Assembly (NCBI GenBank): GCA_003665825.1 | Contig: QPFY01000015.1 | Coordinates: 248,001-312,000, forward strand | Origin: Microbotryum silenes-acaulis | Taxonomy: Eukaryota; Basidiomycota; Microbotryomycetes; Microbotryales; Microbotryaceae | Reading direction: 5' to 3' | Length of the DNA stretch: 64,000 nucleotides | Shown: one piece after another, positions 60,508 to 64,000 of the stretch | Layout of the letters: every line of letters begins with the position of its first letter | How positions within the stretch are numbered: position 1 is the first letter of the stretch | The notes under the pieces: model-generated | Told to the model about the DNA's origin: nothing | Seen by the model: only the letters and a program-made list of their open reading frames with translations | Databases searched by the model: none | Position numbers and translations under genes: made by a program

Positions 60508-62284
60508 TACATTTTGGCTGTAATCCGTTGGCCCTTCCTAACAGTCGGGGACACCTCTCCATATTGTGCTGTGCTACATAACGACTCGTCAAGATGCCTG
60601 TAAGACATATCTCATTTAGTTATGGTCTCGCTCCACTAGCGCACACCAACACGGTCTACTTTGCGTGATTATTCAAGCGGTTAGTCGGGATTGCGCGATG
60701 CAGAATCCGACTCGTTTCAGGGGTATTCTGAGTTTGTTTCAGAGTCGAGGTGTCAGACAAGGCATGGTCGGATTTTTCAGAGACAGGCGAGGCCGCTGTT
60801 TTGCGATGTTGTAGATGTCGCTCTGGAAAGGGTCGCTCTGGAAAGGGTCGCTCTGGAAAGGGTGCATTGTCACTTGAGAGGTATCGGAAGAAGCGCTGCC
60901 CAGCGATCGTAGTGATCGGCGATCAAGCTCAAGTCTCGACTGGCTGTCCCAGCTGAAGCCACGCCGCCATCGTGCTTCCACCCGTTAGGCGGCTAAATGC
61001 CAAGAATAGGAGTTATTACCTCCGGGGACGAAGAAACAGCTTCGGCTCGAGCCTCGCCAACAGGAGCCTTACGCTTGGCTCCTCAGATCCTCTTAAACTC
61101 CATGTGTCACAACCCTCGCGCCCGTGCGTGTGCCGTTTCACTCTCTGATTTCCGCCTTCTTCTCCGAAAGACGGGAGGCGTGTCTCGCTTCCCTTTCTCG
61201 CTTCCGACCGGCGACGTCGATCGTCCGACACTTTCCTTATAATTAGCGGAGCACTACCGCCGATGATGCTGATCCGGCAACATTCATCACCAATTGAGTA
61301 GAAGCAGATATTAATGTCGATCCGCCTTCCGCCGGGAAGCTTTCCAGAGCTTGCAGTTACGAGGAAAACGAGCTTCACGGTAGGCACCGTTTGAAATGGA
61401 ACATTCTTCTCTGCGGCACCCACGCCACGTCGGCGCTGCGTGGCTGTGAGACGATGTGAAATTGAGACCATCGTCTTCACTTAATTCGTGGACTGCAAAC
61501 CAGGAAGAGACAGGCTAAACCAACTGTACACCTATACATCATTGGGAAGCGTGCTCACCCCCCGCCACCTTGGGGTTGCCGGCATCGTTTGTTCTCTAGC
61601 ACTGCACAAGGTTTTGTTCGGAGACGCATCAGACGAACGAGCCATCGAGAAATCAACCGGCTCACATTTCTCGATCGGACAACGCTGCCGACGACGTTCC
61701 TACCAGATGGCCAGCGCAAAAAAGCTCAGGGAAAATCACTATCAGAGGGGTGGGATCCGTAGGTTGTGCTTAGGGTTGGAGAATTCTTTGGCACATTTGG
61801 GCCTATCCTGGCTGCATTAAGAGCCGCCTGAGGCCGCCACAATCGCCGAGCGCCGACCGACTTTTGGCGAATGCTCGTCTGACGCGGGCCATGGCCATGG
61901 CCTTCAGAGGAGCACATCAACGTCTTGCTCTCGTCGTCTCGCCTCTTGCAGCTTGCGCGTCCTCTCTTTACGCATTGTCTCGACCGTGTACACTCTCCTT
62001 CGACTCGAGTGATTTTTGACGGTCCGTCTCGACCACACGACTGCTTGCTTCTCCTGTAGGACCATACGACCTCGCGCTCCGACTCGAAGGCTCGAAGCTC
62101 TTTGTACGAATCCGCCACACCCTACCTGAGGCCCGAGGCCTGAGCCCAGACTACCGCGCAGTGCCGTCTTTCGCACCCGGCTCGCACCTCCGCTAGTCTC
62201 TCCAAGCGACATCAGCTCGGCGCCGTTCATCAGCCCTTCGAACCCGCCTTGGCCGCCGTGTACGACTCGACCCGACGATCTACA
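60508..62284. other. Intergenic, SNX4 3' region and long upstream region of the cold-shock gene
   Basis: This is the longest gap without a supported gene, 1.8 kb. It holds a 15-bp tandem repeat (separate entry). The last about 350 bp (61930-62284) are pyrimidine-rich and GC-rich and probably include a long 5' UTR of the downstream gene. No ORF with a recognisable motif. Confidence 0.4.
60818..60862. repeat. 15-bp tandem repeat, three copies
   Basis: The unit GCTCTGGAAAGGGTC repeats nearly three times in perfect tandem. It lies in a non-coding gap. Confidence 0.85.
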
Positions 62285-64000
62285 ATGGCCATGTCGACCT
62301 ACCCAGCGCTTGCCCACCACCACCACCATTACCAGTCGGCGCAGCAGCAAATGCATGACGCTCAAAGTCGAGGAACAGCAGCGGCATCAGCTCACTCGAA
62401 CTCGTCGGCGGCTCTCGATCTCGATCTGTCGAATCTGTCGCTGCAAGATGCGCCTCATCGCCACCAGCAGCATCAACACCAGCACCACCAGCACCACCCA
62501 CACCCTGCACTGCACAACTTGCACCAGCAGCATTTCAAATCGAGATCCGGTTTCGAGGAGCCTTCACATCAAGCACCGCAGAGTCAGCGCGCAGCTCGAT
62601 CGCATCCGAATGACTTCGTTCATCCTTTGCATGCTGGTCGGTCATCTCAGCCGACGCTCTTCCAGCCCCAGCCGTTCGGCGCCTCGAATGCACCGCCGGA
62701 TCATCCTCTCCATGCCACGACTAAGCTCGATACACCGAGGAGAAGGGGTGTGGTCAAATTCTTCAGTCAGTTCCCGTCCTCTTGCTTGCAGCATTGCCGC
62801 CCCGGGAGCCGCCACCGCTTTTTCTCGGGCGCCTCCTCGTCGTCGTCGGCCTTAGTCATGCATTCCTGGCCCCGCCGCGCTTCGGTCCCGCGCGCAAACG
62901 CGCCCTGCCGTTCGCTCACTGTCCGAGCGCGGGTTCAACCGAAGCCCTTCGGCGCCGGGGTGCCCTTCTGGCTGCTGGCAGAGGGGTGGATGATGTCATG
63001 GAAGGTGCGGGCCCGCCCTCTCCGTCGTTCATCGCACCTGGGCAGCCTCGGCCTCCATACATGACGTGGCGTTCGCAGTCGAAAAAACGAGATGATGTAC
63101 TGAACTCACACCTTACTCCTACTCTCCCCCGCGACCACTTTTGGAAATTTCTGCTATTTTCCGACACCCGATCCTATTTTTCTTTCCTTCTCGCCTTCGA
63201 CCCACTGCTTCGGCTACCGTTCCTTGCATCGCATGTTTCCTCTTTCTCTTTCGGTGAACAGACTCTCTGAAGGGTTTCGGTTTCATCGTCGACAATGATC
63301 CTGCAGCTTTGGGCGGACAAGAGGGTGAGTTAGGCGCCGCCGTGCTCTTTGTCTATGTTCCAAGACGTCAGCGCTTTTCCTGTCCGACACGGAGCATGGC
63401 CACTCACGCGCGACCGAGCCAAATCGAGGAAGAGGAACCGACTTGCCCACCAAGAGTCTGCAGTGTGCTAGCCTCTAGAGATTTCCAGAGTACTAAGCGT
63501 TCTGCTTCTACTTCACATGTTCTAGTGTTCTGTCACTTCTCCGCCATTTCTGGAAAAGGTGGCTTCCGCTCGCTGGCCGAGGTAAGTGCTGCCGGGAGAC
63601 AAGCGCAGCGATTCACTTTGCGGGGGCCTTGGCTGACCTTTGATCTATCACTTCCTCTCGGTTCGTTGCGTCATAGGGCGAAGAAGTTGAATACGAGCTG
63701 GTTCAAGGACCAAAAGGCTTCCAAGCCACGAATTTGACCGGGCCTCAAGGTGAGTCATGCGGATTGTTTGCCATCTGCGTCTCGAGCTCGATCTGAACCA
63801 AGTCATTTCTTGATTCGACAGGACGCACCGTTGTGGGAGACCCGAAAGCACGCATGACCAAACCTCCGCCCTACATGCCATTTGCGATGCCTCAATTCCT
63901 GTCGACGGACCCATATGCGCCGCAGGGAGGCGTTTTCGCGGCGGCCGGGTCCCCGTACAACCTCGTCTATGTTCCCGCATCGGTTGCCGTTTCTCCGGGG
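62285..64000 (+). CDS. Cold-shock-domain RNA-binding protein, 3'-incomplete in window
   Basis: A putative nucleic-acid-binding protein with one cold-shock (CSD) domain. Visible exons are 62285-62765, 63262-63324, 63526-63581, 63677-63749 and 63822-64000 (continues). The first 135 residues are low complexity, rich in His, Gln, Ser and Ala (for example HRHQQHQHQHHQHHPHP). The CSD starts at RRRGVVKFF and is spliced into NSLKGFGFIVDNDPAALGG (RNP1 KGFGFI) and then VFCHFSAI (RNP2-like, with Cys where Val is usual). GFRSLAEGEEVEYELVQGPKG and QATNLTGPQGR end the domain. The C-terminal part (PPPYMPFAMPQFLS...) is Pro/Ala-rich. Intron 1 is about 500 bp, long for this window. The alternative start two codons later (Met in AMSTYP) cannot be excluded. 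Confidence 0.85.

Overview
The window comes from a fungal nuclear genome, most likely a basidiomycete yeast or dimorphic fungus of the Pucciniomycotina type. That placement is inference. It rests on intron-rich genes with short introns (about 45-130 bp, GT-AG with a few GC-AG), very small exons (31-55 nt), GC-rich codon usage, a FunK1-type kinase, a Ty1/copia element and Helitron remnants. Most gene models were assembled by hand: I joined conserved blocks across introns and required the summed exon length to be a multiple of three.

Layout, left to right. 1-447 (-) is the 5' part of a dynein light intermediate chain. 795-3052 (-) is a mitochondrial 2-methylcitrate dehydratase. 3621-5001 (-) is a beta-carbonic anhydrase in eight exons. 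6027-10461 is a Ty1/copia retrotransposon on the minus strand, with a 284-bp 3' LTR, a 5' LTR cut down to about 35 bp, and one in-frame stop inside the integrase. 12127-15210 (+) is EFR3. 16194-18474 (+) is an AAAP-family amino-acid transporter. A tRNA-like Pol III unit lies at 18702-18774. 19645-21420 (+) is a decayed Helitron. 21825-23259 (+) is a ToxD/enoyl-reductase-like oxidoreductase. A perfect 44-bp inverted repeat sits at 23811-23930. 24238-26358 (+) is a FunK1 kinase.

The middle and right parts are mostly housekeeping genes. 27492-29446 (+) is branched-chain 2-oxoacid dehydrogenase E1-alpha. 29650-34924 (-) is glycogen debranching enzyme. 35546-37477 (+) is GatA. 37600-40451 (-) is an F-BAR/RhoGAP protein. 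40936-42351 (+) is an unrecognised acidic-tailed protein. 42868-46587 (-) is a secreted subtilase. 47658-50280 (-) is a second, different Helitron remnant. 51402-54543 (+) is an ELG1/ATAD5-like clamp unloader. 54665-58147 (-) is exocyst SEC15. 58610-60507 (+) is sorting nexin SNX4/ATG24. 62285-64000 (+) is a cold-shock-domain protein that runs off the right edge.

There is no operon-like logic. Divergent pairs share short promoter gaps (GDB1/GatA, RhoGAP/unknown, SEC15/SNX4) and convergent pairs have short 3' gaps (E1-alpha/GDB1, GatA/RhoGAP, ELG1/SEC15). Two genes touch branched-chain amino-acid and propionyl-CoA breakdown, and three touch membrane traffic, but they are scattered. The accessory, decaying DNA is concentrated at 6-10.7 kb, 18.7-26.4 kb and 46.6-51.2 kb. 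I found no clearly new multi-gene system. The best leads are the tRNA-like unit with an odd anticodon arm, the copia element interrupted inside its integrase, the perfect inverted repeat beside the FunK1 gene, the RhoGAP domain without a visible arginine finger, and the unknown protein at 40936-42351.
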